DNA from: Wenzhouxiangella limi
GTDB lineage: Bacteria; Pseudomonadota; Gammaproteobacteria; Xanthomonadales; Wenzhouxiangellaceae
Assembly (NCBI RefSeq): GCF_010499265.1
Contig: NZ_JAAGSC010000040.1
Coordinates: 248,001 to 312,000, forward strand
Direction of reading: 5' to 3'
Length of the DNA stretch: 64,000 bases
Shown here: positions 28,801-37,221 of the stretch, piece by piece
How positions within the stretch are numbered: position 1 is the first letter of the stretch
Layout of the letters: every line of letters starts with the position of its first letter
Translations under genes and position numbers: made by a program
The notes under the pieces: model-generated
What the model was told of the DNA's origin: nothing
Seen by the model: the letters and a program-made list of their open reading frames with translations, nothing else
Databases searched by the model: none

Positions 28801-29166
28801 ACCGGCGACCAGCGCCTGCCGTACTACGACTACAGCGATCGTTCGCCGTTCTGGGACACCAAGTACCCGGTCGGCTTCTACACCGATTTCGGCCCGGTCG
28901 AGGAACTGGTGGGCGCGACCAACAACGCGTTTGCCGTGTTCGGCCCCGGCGAGGAGCTGCACCTGGAGTTCACCGCGCCGCCGCCGCCGTCAGGCTGGCA
29001 TCGGCAGGTGGTGCTGGAAGTTCGCGGCTACGCCAAGGACATGGATATGTATACCGACACCGGCGAGACCGTCGGGCCGCTGCCGGTCACCGCCGGGGTG
29101 GACGATGAGGGTCAGCGCGAGGCGCTCCACCGGCGGTTCCTGAATCGCTTCCAGGGCGGGCGCTGA
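25861..29166 (+). CDS. Lipoprotein with TPR repeats and FG-GAP-like propeller
   Basis: This 1,101-residue protein starts with a lipoprotein signal (MNRIVWALCALALIAGC, acylated Cys17). TPR-like repeats fill about residues 35-205 (AYSQLGDNEAALALYQRAIELDP). FG-GAP/VCBS-type repeats follow from about 250 to 620, with Asp-rich calcium-type loops such as DIDNDGILDVLL, DADHDGDLDLFVVN and DLDADRDADLVIL. The last 450 residues begin with SCPVLFAWNGERHEFVSDLLG, a block I associate with large TPR/ASPIC proteins, and end in beta-rich sequence without a known catalytic motif. It is probably anchored in the outer membrane, facing the periplasm or the outside. Its stop overlaps the cytochrome start by one base. 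Biochemical role unknown. Confidence 0.82.
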   Translation: MNRIVWALCALALIAGCESGERGSSGADLTAEQIDRNNRGVALMGQYRNEDAREVFAELLVEQPDWTDVEVNLAIAILNRQREGDELVALEIVERILQDHPDHVRARYIAGLMRFYIGDTQPALDHLQRVLAAAPDDAHVAYFTAQAYSQLGDNEAALALYQRAIELDPYLRSAYYGAALAHRQLGNADAAREMLGIYQRFENNPRAQLAEFVYTRKGPLAEALAVDRPDAEERIRDPDGGLFASAVDLLALPSELAAPSLTVADISGSGELDVLVAGGAGQGNVVVGQRDGELRAEPGHPLAGIDSVTAALWGDIDNDGILDVLLCRDGPNRLLAGSGWTDAPAAADLADPSACRDGAVLDADHDGDLDLFVVNADGANELFNNNLDGSFRRLSRESEADLGGGARASRQVLAADLDADRDADLVILHEQPPHQVLRNDRLWRYESAPGFAAFEAAPLLAVTAADFAASGQVSLVTIDTVGQLQHWQPDEAGVWQARTLTEIALAQPDSVALAAVDFDGSGRPDLLVQHAGGFEVLNVSAQGEVERRHDEAVELLALAPILLEPERGPALVGVVAEDGVRQLRLWPAGSGRHGFVAIAPSGMTDRGEGMRSNASGIGTGVMLRTGSRWSIFDTFDRHSAPGQSLQPLAIGLGGDDRADFVKLFWSDGVLQTEMDLAAGQVHRISELQRQLASCPVLFAWNGERHEFVSDLLGVAGIGFLREPGRYSEPRPWEYFLFPEGSIAPREGRYEIKIAEPMEEIAYIDSAQLHVVDLPAGWQVTLDERMFTGGGPEPTGARVFYRDERVIEPVRAIDGRGRVVTAEVLAADFVAAPPGAPDARFLGRLAEDHVLTLEFDRVINPPDARPRLLASGWVEYPYSQTVFAAWQAGAAYRPPSLEAFADGRWQPVFEHFGYPAGMPREMSLALDALPAGTTALRIRGNWEVYWDRLAVVHTEEPDAVEVHALELAQARLARTGFARRDTGDQRLPYYDYSDRSPFWDTKYPVGFYTDFGPVEELVGATNNAFAVFGPGEELHLEFTAPPPPSGWHRQVVLEVRGYAKDMDMYTDTGETVGPLPVTAGVDDEGQREALHRRFLNRFQGGR

Positions 29167-31946
29167 TGGTCGAGGGCACCGGCGCAGGGCGCGTGCGGCG
29201 AGCCGTGGGCCCGCGCCTGCGGCGCCTGCTGGTGGCCGTGCTGGTGCTGTTCGTGCTGCTGCTGGTCAACTCGGTCTATCTGGGCGGCGTGACCGCGCTG
29301 GAGTGGCTGAGCGACCGGACCTATCAGGACTACACCTACCAGTGGATGTTCCTGTTCCACCTGGCCGGCGGGCTGCTGTTGGTCGTGCCGGCGCTGGTGT
29401 TCATCGCCTTGCACATGCGCAATACCTGGCGGCGCTCGAACCGCCCGGCGGTCTATGCCGGACTCGGTCTGTTCGGGGCCGTTGTTGTCCTGCTGCTCAG
29501 CGGCCTGCTGCTGGTGCGCTTCGATTTCTTCCAGGTGCGCGACCCGCTGATTCGCCAGATCGCCTACTGGGCCCACGTCACCGTGCCGCTGGCGGTGATC
29601 TGGCTGTTCGTGCTGCATCGACTGAGCGGCCCGCGGCTGCGCTGGCGCGGCGGCCTGGCCGTGGCCGGCGTCGGTTTCGCCTTCGCCGCCGGACTGGTGG
29701 TGCTGCAGATCCAGGATCCGCGCCAGTGGGGCACGCCCGGCGCCGACGGCGCTGCCGATTTCAGCCCCGCACTGACCCGGACCGCCTCGGGCAATCACAT
29801 CGCCCCCGAAGCGCTGATGATGGATTCCTACTGCGCCAGCTGCCATACGGACGTGCACGCGCAGTGGTCTCACTCGGTCCATCGCTTCGCTTCGTTCAAC
29901 AATCCGGTCTATCGCTTTGCCGTCAACAACACCCGCAAGGCGACCCTGGCGCGCGACGGCAACGTCGAGGCGGCGCGCTTTTGCGCGTCCTGTCACGACC
30001 TGGTGCCGCTGCTCAGCGGTCGCTTCGACGATCCCGACTTCGACGACGTCAACGACCCGACCGCGCACGCCGGCATCACCTGTACCTCCTGCCACGCCAT
30101 CACCCACGTCAACAGCGTGCGCGGCACCGGCGACTTCACCATCGAAGAGCCGATTCACTACCCGTTTGCCTACAGCGACAACGATTTCTTGCAGTGGGTC
30201 AACGCCCAGCTGATCAAGGCCCGGCCGGATTTCCACAACCGCACCTTTCTCAAACCGCTGCACCAAAGCGCCGAGTTCTGCTCGACCTGCCACAAGCTGC
30301 ACCTGCCGGTGGAGTTGACCGACTACCGCTGGCTGCGCGGCCAGAATCACTACGACTCCTTTTTGCTCAGCGGGGTCTCCGGCCACGGCGTGGCCAGCTT
30401 CTACTATCCCGACCACGCCGAGGCCAACTGCAACGGCTGCCACATGCCGCAACAGCCCTCCGACGACTTCGGTGCACGGGTGCGCCCGGGCGCCCAGATC
30501 TATACCGTGAGCAACCACCTGTTTCCCGCCGCCAACACCGCCATCCCCTACCTGCTGGATCTGCCGCAGTCGGTCATCGGCCAGCACCAGAACATGCTCG
30601 AAGACGCGGTGCGCGTCGACCTGGTGGCCCTGCGTCGCGATGGCGAGATTGACGGTGAGCTGATCGGTCCGCTGCGCCCGGACGTCCCTGCGCTGGAGCC
30701 GGGCGCGAGCTATCTGCTGCAGGTGGTTCTGCGCAACCTCAAGACCGGCCACCATTTCACCCAGGGCACGGCCGATTCCAACGAGGTCTGGGTGGAGGTC
30801 GAAGTGACTCACCAGGAACGCGTCATTGCCCGCAGCGGTGGGCTGACGCCGGATGAACGCGCGGTCGATCCCTGGTCGCATTTCGTCAATACCTGGATGC
30901 TTGACCGAGAGGGCCGGCGCATCGACCGGCGCAACGCCGAGGACATCTTCGTGCCGCTCTACGACCACCAGCTGCCGCCCGGTGCGGCCGACCTGGTCCA
31001 TTACCGGCTCGATGTGCCCGACGATGTGGAGGGCGAGCTCGCGGTGACGGTGCGCCTGAACTACCGCAAGTTCGACACCGTGCTCATGCGCCAGGTCGAG
31101 GGCGAGGCGTTCACCGCCAACACTCTGCCGATCACGCGCATGGCCGAGGATCGGGTGGTGTTCCCGATCGGTCATACGGCTCGTCCGCGCCGGGTCGAAG
31201 CACCGGCGGTGCCGGCCTGGGAGCGCTGGAACGATTACGGCATCGGCGCCCTGCGCAAGCCCCAGAATCGCCAGCTGCGCCAGGCTGAGGAGATTTTTGC
31301 CCGGGTCGAGGCGCTCGGCGTCGCCGACGGCGCGCTGAACCTGGCCCGCGTTTACCTGGCCGAAGGCCGCCTGGCCGAAGCAGCCGCGGCGCTGGAGCGC
31401 GCGGCCGGCCACGAACAGCCGTCGCCGCCCTGGTCGCTGGCCTGGTTCAGCGGTCAGCTGCTGTTCCAGGAAGGCCGCTACGAGGGCGCGATCCGGGCCT
31501 ATCAGGCGCTGGCGGAAACGGCCTTTCCCGAGGCCCGGCGGCGCGGTTTCGACTTCGCGCGCGATTACCGGCTGCTCAACCAGCTGGGGCTGGCCTGGTT
31601 CGAGTCGGCCGGTGATGATGTCCAGGCGCTGGCCGAAGCGCGGCGCTGGTTCCAAGCCGCGCTTCTCCAGGATCCCGAAAACGCCACCGCCCACTACAAC
31701 CTGGCCCAGCTGTATCGCCGGCTCGGCGACCCGCAAAACGCTGTCCGCCATGCGGCCCTGCACGAGCGCTATCGCGTCGACGACAACGCGCGCGATCGGG
31801 CCGTGGCCGCGGCCCGGCGCGCCCACCCGGCGGCCGATCATGCCGCCGACCCGGTCGTAATCTACGACCTGCAGCGACCCGGCAGCCTGGACTATGTCGC
31901 CTCGCGCCCGTACCGGGCCGCCGACCACGAGTTGGTCAGCCGATGA
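29166..31946 (+). CDS. Membrane-anchored pentahaem c-type cytochrome with C-terminal TPR
   Basis: The 926 residues open with five hydrophobic helices (about 21-40, 60-82, 95-117, 131-150, 163-180). Positive residues at 10-20, 84-92 and 151-161 put those loops in the cytoplasm and the rest in the periplasm. His65, His83, His137 and His151 lie in or at the ends of helices 2 and 4 and could bind b-type haem. The periplasmic part has five CxxCH sites at Cys223, Cys273, Cys306, Cys372 and Cys422 for covalent haem. A beta-rich region follows, then TPR-like helices near 690-890. This architecture suggests electron transfer from the quinone pool to a periplasmic or outer-membrane partner, but no known enzyme family is recognised. 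The start ATG overlaps the previous stop and the stop overlaps the next ATG. Confidence 0.85.
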   Translation: MVEGTGAGRVRRAVGPRLRRLLVAVLVLFVLLLVNSVYLGGVTALEWLSDRTYQDYTYQWMFLFHLAGGLLLVVPALVFIALHMRNTWRRSNRPAVYAGLGLFGAVVVLLLSGLLLVRFDFFQVRDPLIRQIAYWAHVTVPLAVIWLFVLHRLSGPRLRWRGGLAVAGVGFAFAAGLVVLQIQDPRQWGTPGADGAADFSPALTRTASGNHIAPEALMMDSYCASCHTDVHAQWSHSVHRFASFNNPVYRFAVNNTRKATLARDGNVEAARFCASCHDLVPLLSGRFDDPDFDDVNDPTAHAGITCTSCHAITHVNSVRGTGDFTIEEPIHYPFAYSDNDFLQWVNAQLIKARPDFHNRTFLKPLHQSAEFCSTCHKLHLPVELTDYRWLRGQNHYDSFLLSGVSGHGVASFYYPDHAEANCNGCHMPQQPSDDFGARVRPGAQIYTVSNHLFPAANTAIPYLLDLPQSVIGQHQNMLEDAVRVDLVALRRDGEIDGELIGPLRPDVPALEPGASYLLQVVLRNLKTGHHFTQGTADSNEVWVEVEVTHQERVIARSGGLTPDERAVDPWSHFVNTWMLDREGRRIDRRNAEDIFVPLYDHQLPPGAADLVHYRLDVPDDVEGELAVTVRLNYRKFDTVLMRQVEGEAFTANTLPITRMAEDRVVFPIGHTARPRRVEAPAVPAWERWNDYGIGALRKPQNRQLRQAEEIFARVEALGVADGALNLARVYLAEGRLAEAAAALERAAGHEQPSPPWSLAWFSGQLLFQEGRYEGAIRAYQALAETAFPEARRRGFDFARDYRLLNQLGLAWFESAGDDVQALAEARRWFQAALLQDPENATAHYNLAQLYRRLGDPQNAVRHAALHERYRVDDNARDRAVAAARRAHPAADHAADPVVIYDLQRPGSLDYVASRPYRAADHELVSR

Positions 31947-33775
31947 CGAAAGCCTCGGTTACTGGCGCCGATCGCATCACCCGCGCTTTCAGGCGCTCGC
32001 TGTGGGTGCTGGCCGGGCTTGGCGTGCTCGTGACCGGGGCGCTGGTGGTCCGGCATCTTTTGCAGCCGGCTCCGCCGCCGCCGGTCGAGCAGGCGCAGGT
32101 CGATCTTGCCAGCCTGATGGCGCGGCCCGAAGTCCCCGACCCGCCGCGCGGGCGGTTTGTCGATATCACCGAGGCAGCCGGCATCGATTTCGTCCACGCC
32201 AACGGCGCCTTCGGCGAGCGCCTGTTGCCGGAGACCATGGGCGGTGGCGTGGCGTTTTTGGACTACAACCGGGACGGCCACCAGGATCTTCTGTTCGTCG
32301 ACTCCGGGGCCTGGCCCTTCGCTCCGGACGCAGCAATCGCTGGCCCCACCCTGCGCCTGTACGCCAATGACGGCCAGGGTCGGTTCCGGGAGGTCACCGA
32401 AGCCGCCGGCCTGGCCGGGCATTCCTTCTACGGGATGGGCCTGGCGGTGGCCGATGTCACCGGCAACGGCTACCCCGACCTGTTCGTGACCGCGGTCGGT
32501 CCGAACCGGTTTTTCGTCAACCGCGGCGGACGTTTCGAAGAGGCCACCGAGCGCGCCGGCGTGGCCGGCGAGGCCGACCGCTGGAGCACCAGCGCGGCGT
32601 TTTTCGACGCCGACGGCGACGGCGACCTGGATCTGTTCGTCGCCAACTACGTCGAGTGGTCGCGCCAGATCGACATCGAGGTGGACTACCGTCTGACCGG
32701 CATCGGCCGGGCCTACGGGCCGCCGACCAATTTCCAGGGCGTTCAGTCCTATCTGTACTTCAACAACGGTGACGGCAGCTTTCGCGATGTTAGCGCCGAA
32801 GCCGGGATTCACGTCAATCATCCGGCTACTGGTGAGCCGGAAGGCAAGGCGCTGGCGGTCGTTCCGGTCGATTTGAACGACGATGGCCGGCTCGATCTGG
32901 TCGTGGCCAATGACACGGTGCGCAATTTTGCTTTCGTCAACCAGGGCGACGGTCTGTTTGTCGAGCAGGCTGCCGAGCTGGGCCTGGGCTTCGACCGCAA
33001 CGGTCTGGCCACCGGCGCGATGGGCATCGACGCGGTCCGGTTCGAGAGCGAAGGCAACCTGGCCATTGCCATCGGCAATTTTGCCAACGAGATGAGTTCG
33101 TTCTACGTTGGCCGGGTCGGGCGGGGCGGCTTTGCCGATCAGTCCATCGGCGCCGGCATCGGTGCCGCCACCCGGCTGGCGCTGACCTTCGGCGTGTTTT
33201 TCTTCGACTACGATCTCGATGGCCGGCTCGATTACCTGCAGGCCAACGGCCACGTCGAAAACGACATCAACCGGGTCCAGTCCAGCCAGCGGTACCGCCA
33301 GCCAGGGCAGCTGTTCTGGAACTGCGGTGCCGTCTGTCCGCAGACGCTGCAGCCGCTGGATCGCGACCGAATCGGCGACCTTGCCCGGCCGATGGTCGGG
33401 CGCGGTGCGGCCTACGCCGACATCGACGGCAACGGCCGGCTGGACGTGATCCTGACCCAGGTCGCAGGCCCGCCGCTACTGTTGCGCAACAACACCGGTG
33501 CCGAGCATCACTGGCTGCGCGTGCGTCTGGAAGGGCAGCCGCCGAATACCGATGCCATCGGTGCCCGGATTCGCCTGGAGGCCGACGATCTGGTCCAGAC
33601 CCGCAGGGTCATGCCCAGCCGCAGTTATCTTTCGCAGGTGGAGTTGCCGGTGACCTTTGGTCTGGGCCCGCGCGATCGCGTCGACCGCCTGGTCGTGACC
33701 TGGCCGGACGGCGAAGAGCAGGTGATCGACGATCCGGCGGTCGATCGGCTGCACGTGATCGCGCGTGAGCCTTGA
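31943..33775 (+). CDS. CRTAC1 / ASPIC-UnbV family FG-GAP propeller protein, membrane-anchored
   Basis: The 610-residue protein overlaps the cytochrome stop by four bases (ATGA). One hydrophobic segment (about residues 20-40) without a clear cleavage site suggests a signal anchor. Repeated FG-GAP loops follow, for example DYNRDGHQDLLFVD, DVTGNGYPDLFVT, DADGDGDLDLFVANY, DLNDDGRLDLVVAND and DIDGNGRLDVILT, each likely to bind calcium. The C-terminus has the ASPIC/UnbV domain (HHWLRVRLEG near 518, LVVTWPDGEEQVI near 590). Family members are extracytoplasmic and functionally poorly known. Coupling to a multihaem cytochrome makes a role in the same envelope complex likely. Confidence 0.88.
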   Translation: MTKASVTGADRITRAFRRSLWVLAGLGVLVTGALVVRHLLQPAPPPPVEQAQVDLASLMARPEVPDPPRGRFVDITEAAGIDFVHANGAFGERLLPETMGGGVAFLDYNRDGHQDLLFVDSGAWPFAPDAAIAGPTLRLYANDGQGRFREVTEAAGLAGHSFYGMGLAVADVTGNGYPDLFVTAVGPNRFFVNRGGRFEEATERAGVAGEADRWSTSAAFFDADGDGDLDLFVANYVEWSRQIDIEVDYRLTGIGRAYGPPTNFQGVQSYLYFNNGDGSFRDVSAEAGIHVNHPATGEPEGKALAVVPVDLNDDGRLDLVVANDTVRNFAFVNQGDGLFVEQAAELGLGFDRNGLATGAMGIDAVRFESEGNLAIAIGNFANEMSSFYVGRVGRGGFADQSIGAGIGAATRLALTFGVFFFDYDLDGRLDYLQANGHVENDINRVQSSQRYRQPGQLFWNCGAVCPQTLQPLDRDRIGDLARPMVGRGAAYADIDGNGRLDVILTQVAGPPLLLRNNTGAEHHWLRVRLEGQPPNTDAIGARIRLEADDLVQTRRVMPSRSYLSQVELPVTFGLGPRDRVDRLVVTWPDGEEQVIDDPAVDRLHVIAREP

Positions 33776-33782
33776 GGGACCC

Positions 33783-33878
33783 ATGATCAAATTGCATCGG
33801 CGCCGGGCCAGTGGCATCATGGCCGGTCGCCTGCCCCTGATGCAGGTCAGTCCTCCGACGAAGCAGCCTCCAGCATGA
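33783..33878 (+). CDS. Possible 31-residue leader or coupling ORF
   Basis: An ATG at 33783 preceded by GAGGG at close spacing opens a 31-codon frame (MIKLHRRRASGIMAGRLPLM, then 11 residues rich in Pro and Gln). Its TGA overlaps the ATG of the next CRTAC1 gene in the ATGA arrangement used throughout this cluster. It begins seven bases after the previous stop. It may be a coupling leader rather than a functional peptide, or chance in a 99-base gap. Confidence 0.3.
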   Translation: MIKLHRRRASGIMAGRLPLMQVSPPTKQPPA

Positions 33879-35632
33879 AAACCTGTTCCGGCATGGAAGA
33901 AACCCGTAAGTCCCCTACGCGCCGGCGTCTCGGCTGGCTAGCGCTCGGCGCGCTGCTGTCCGCGGCCGCATCGGTGGTCAGCGCCGACAGCGACTGGTTT
34001 GCCGACGTCACCGCCGAGGCCGGCGTCGACTTTCGCTACGACAATGGCATGAGCGGCCAGTACTATTTTCCCGAGATCATGGGCGGCGGCGCAGCCCTGC
34101 TTGACTACAACGGTGACGGACTGCTCGACCTGTACCTCGTCCAGGGCGGTACGCTGGGTCCGGACATCGACCCGTCCGAACGGCCGCCAGGCGATCGGCT
34201 TTACCGCAACGATTCGTTCCAGGACGATAACGGTGACTGGAAGATCCGCTTTACCGACGTCACCGAACAGTCCGGCATCGAGGCCCGCGGCTACGGCATG
34301 GGCGTGGCCGTTGGCGATATCGACGGCGACGGTCTGCAGGATCTCTACGTACTCAACTTCGGCCCCAACCAGCTTTGGCGCAACAACGGCGACGGCACGT
34401 TTACCGACATCACCGAGCGGGCCGGCGTCGGCGATCCCCGCTGGAGCGTCAGCGCCAGTTTTGCCGACCTCAACGGCGACGGCCTGCTCGATCTGTTCGT
34501 GGCCAACTACGTGGACTTCAGCTTCCAGGGCCACCGCGTCTGCCGCTCTGCAACCACCAGCCAGCAGGACTACTGTTCGCCGTCGGCTTATGAGGGGGTG
34601 CGCGATACGCTGTTCATCAACCAGGGCGAAGGCCGCTTCGCCGACCGGACCGAGGCGGCGGGCATCGCCGGCACGACCCGCCATGGGCTGGGTGTGGTGG
34701 CCGCCGACTTCAACGGTAGCGGTCGCATCGACATCTTCGTGGCCAACGACGGCACGGCCAATTCGCTCTGGGTCAACCAGGGCGACGGCACGTTCATCGA
34801 TGACGGTTTCATGGCGGGTACCGCGGTCAACGCCGACGGCAGCATGGAGGCCGGCATGGGCGTGGACGCAGGTGACTACGATCGTTCCGGCGCCGAAGAC
34901 CTGTTCATCACCCACATGCGCCGCGAAACAAATACGTTGTATCGCAACGACGGCCAGGGCTGGTTTACCGACGTCACCGCCACCAGCGGTCTGGGTGCGC
35001 CCAGCCTGCCGGCGACGGGTTTCGGCACCGCCTGGCTGGATATCGACAATGACGGCTGGCTGGATCTGTTCGCGGTCAACGGGGCGGTGGTTATCGAGGA
35101 AGACCTGGTCGCTGCCGGCGACCCGTTTCCTTACCATCAGCCCGACCAGCTCTTCCTGAACCGCGGCGACGGGCGCTTCGTCGAGGCCACCGATCGCGCC
35201 GGCGCCGCGCTGGAGGTCTCGCACGTCGGCCGCGGTCTGGCGGTGGGCGATATCGACAACAACGGCCGGACCGACCTGGTGATCGTCAATATCAACGGTC
35301 CGGCGCGGGTGCTGATTAATCGAACGCCAGAAGAACACCACTGGCTGGGCCTGGCCCTGAACGACGAGCGCGGGCGGGTCCTGACCCAGGCCGTCGCCTG
35401 GCTGCGCGAGGACAACGGCCCGGATCGGCGTCGCCGCGCGCGGGCCGACGGTTCGTACGCCTCGGCCAACGATCCCCGGGTGATCTTCGGCCTGGCCGGT
35501 AATCCGGCCTCGCGTACCGTGGAGGTGCATTGGCCGGACGGGCAGCGCGAATGGTTTTCCGATCTGGCCGTCGATCAATATCACGCACTAAGCCGCGGCA
35601 GCGGTCGAGGCCAGCCGGAGGGCGACCTATGA
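33875..35632 (+). CDS. CRTAC1 / ASPIC-UnbV family FG-GAP propeller protein, secreted
   Basis: This is a 585-residue paralogue of the preceding propeller protein. A basic, extended signal peptide ends near residue 37 (ASVVSADS), so this copy is probably released to the periplasm or exported. Seven Asp-rich repeats are easy to see, such as DYNGDGLLDLYLVQ, DIDGDGLQDLYVLN, DLNGDGLLDLFVANY, DFNGSGRIDIFVAND and DIDNDGWLDLFAVN. The ASPIC/UnbV domain begins at HHWLGLALND near residue 488 and includes VEVHWPDGQREWF. An alternative ATG lies six codons downstream. GGAGGG just before the end of the frame is the ribosome site of the next gene, which overlaps the stop. Confidence 0.88.
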   Translation: MKTCSGMEETRKSPTRRRLGWLALGALLSAAASVVSADSDWFADVTAEAGVDFRYDNGMSGQYYFPEIMGGGAALLDYNGDGLLDLYLVQGGTLGPDIDPSERPPGDRLYRNDSFQDDNGDWKIRFTDVTEQSGIEARGYGMGVAVGDIDGDGLQDLYVLNFGPNQLWRNNGDGTFTDITERAGVGDPRWSVSASFADLNGDGLLDLFVANYVDFSFQGHRVCRSATTSQQDYCSPSAYEGVRDTLFINQGEGRFADRTEAAGIAGTTRHGLGVVAADFNGSGRIDIFVANDGTANSLWVNQGDGTFIDDGFMAGTAVNADGSMEAGMGVDAGDYDRSGAEDLFITHMRRETNTLYRNDGQGWFTDVTATSGLGAPSLPATGFGTAWLDIDNDGWLDLFAVNGAVVIEEDLVAAGDPFPYHQPDQLFLNRGDGRFVEATDRAGAALEVSHVGRGLAVGDIDNNGRTDLVIVNINGPARVLINRTPEEHHWLGLALNDERGRVLTQAVAWLREDNGPDRRRRARADGSYASANDPRVIFGLAGNPASRTVEVHWPDGQREWFSDLAVDQYHALSRGSGRGQPEGDL

Positions 35633-37221
35633 GATCGCCGGCGATTCTCCTGATGCTGCTCGCAGTCGTGCTTTTACAGCCTCTGAAAGCCGAAGTGCGC
35701 GACGTCGACCCCGTGGATCGAAGCGATACACCCGAAACGGTGCTGGAGGCCATCGATGCGGCCCGAGCCGCGATTCCGGCGCCTGCCGAAGCGGCGCCGG
35801 AAGTGCGTTCCGATGCCTACGGCCGGCTCGGTGACGTCCTGTTTGCGCACGGCTTTTCGGCCCAGGCCGAGCAGGCCTATCGCAACGCGCGTGAGCTGAA
35901 TCCGTCGGTCGCCGATTGGCATTACCTGCTCGGTATGCTGGCGATCGATCGCGGCGAACTCAATCAGGCGGTAGCGCATCTTGACCAGGCGATCGAGCGC
36001 AACCCGTTCGATCCGGTCGCCTTCATCCGCCGCGGCCAGACCCGGCTGGATCAGGGTCGGCCGGAGGCGGCCGCTCCGGATTTCGAGCGCGCTCTGGCCT
36101 TGGCGCCTGATGCGCCCGCCGCACTGGCCGGGCAGGGCCGGGTGCTGCTGTCCCGGGGCGACCACGCTGCGGCCGCGGAACTGTTTGAACGGGTGCTCGA
36201 GATCAGCCCTGAAGCGACCCGCCTGCATCAACCGCTGGCGATGGCCTATCGAGCGCTGGGTGATGTGGAGCGCGCACGTGAACAGATCGAACGGATTGGT
36301 TCGGGCAGCGAGCCGATCGCCGACCCGCTGCTCGAGCGTGTTCAGAGACAGTCGCGCTCTCCCCAGTTCTATCTCGAAGTCGGACTGCAGCGCGCCGAAG
36401 CCGGTGATCTGGACGAGGCGCGGCGGCTGCTGGCGGTCGCCGTGCAGCTCGCGCCGGACGATCCGGTGATGCTCGAAAACTACGGCCAGGTCGTCGCCCG
36501 CCAGGGCGACCTGGAGGAAGCGGCGGCCGCGTTCGAGCGCTGGATCGGCCTGGAGGTCGACGCGGCAAGAGCGCATTTTCTGCTCGGTCAGGTCCGCGAA
36601 CTGCAGGGTGCGTTGAAGGCAGCAGAGCAGGCGTATCAAAGCGCGCTGGCGCTGGCTGGCGATCATGTCGAGGCGGCCGAAGCCCTGGCCTTTCTTGAGC
36701 TGGAGGCCGGCGAATTTGCTCAAGCCGAACGCCGTTTCAGTCGGCTGCTCGGCGACGTCGAGCAGGCCGAAAGCGCACGCTTCGGTTTCTGGGCGGCGCT
36801 GGCCATGCTGGCTGCCGGAGACTGCGGCCGGGGCGAGAATGCCCTCGAAGAATTGAGCGACCGGTTTCCCTCCGATGGCGATGTGCTGGCGGCGCTGGCC
36901 CGTGTCCGAGCCACCTGCGGGGCGGTCTCGGCCGAGGGACTGGAGGAGGCGCTGCGGTGGGCCGAGGCCGTGTACCAGACCGCGCCGACGACGGACAATT
37001 CGGCGACCCTGGCCATGGTGTTCGCTGCGCTCGGACAGTTCGACGATGCGGTGGATCTGCAGGCTCAGGCGATGTTCGAGGCGCTCAAGAGCGGGCAGCT
37101 TGAGGCGCGACCCGATTTGCGCGCGGACATGGAGCGCTACCAGGCCGGCCGGCCGGCGGGGGTGCCGTTTGCGCCCGGCTACCCGGGTCTGCCGAATCCG
37201 GTTGAAGCTGAAAACGGCTAA
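35629..37221 (+). CDS. Periplasmic TPR protein
   Basis: The ATG at 35629 overlaps the previous stop (ATGA), follows a good GGAGGG site and opens directly into a signal peptide (MRSPAILLMLLAVVLLQPLKA); an in-frame start 99 bases earlier would bury that signal. The 530-residue mature protein is made almost entirely of TPR-like helical pairs, e.g. AHGFSAQAEQAYRNARELNP, GRPEAAAPDFERALALAPDA and GDLDEARRLLAVAVQLAPDD. It ends the five-gene propeller/cytochrome series and could be a scaffold for it. The following 24 bases separate it from the convergent transporter gene. Confidence 0.85.
   Translation: MRSPAILLMLLAVVLLQPLKAEVRDVDPVDRSDTPETVLEAIDAARAAIPAPAEAAPEVRSDAYGRLGDVLFAHGFSAQAEQAYRNARELNPSVADWHYLLGMLAIDRGELNQAVAHLDQAIERNPFDPVAFIRRGQTRLDQGRPEAAAPDFERALALAPDAPAALAGQGRVLLSRGDHAAAAELFERVLEISPEATRLHQPLAMAYRALGDVERAREQIERIGSGSEPIADPLLERVQRQSRSPQFYLEVGLQRAEAGDLDEARRLLAVAVQLAPDDPVMLENYGQVVARQGDLEEAAAAFERWIGLEVDAARAHFLLGQVRELQGALKAAEQAYQSALALAGDHVEAAEALAFLELEAGEFAQAERRFSRLLGDVEQAESARFGFWAALAMLAAGDCGRGENALEELSDRFPSDGDVLAALARVRATCGAVSAEGLEEALRWAEAVYQTAPTTDNSATLAMVFAALGQFDDAVDLQAQAMFEALKSGQLEARPDLRADMERYQAGRPAGVPFAPGYPGLPNPVEAENG

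Noticed and set aside
29112-31928. A 938-codon open frame antisense to the pentahaem cytochrome
   Set aside because: The plus-strand frame has five CxxCH motifs and five helices; the antisense product has no domain or start signal.
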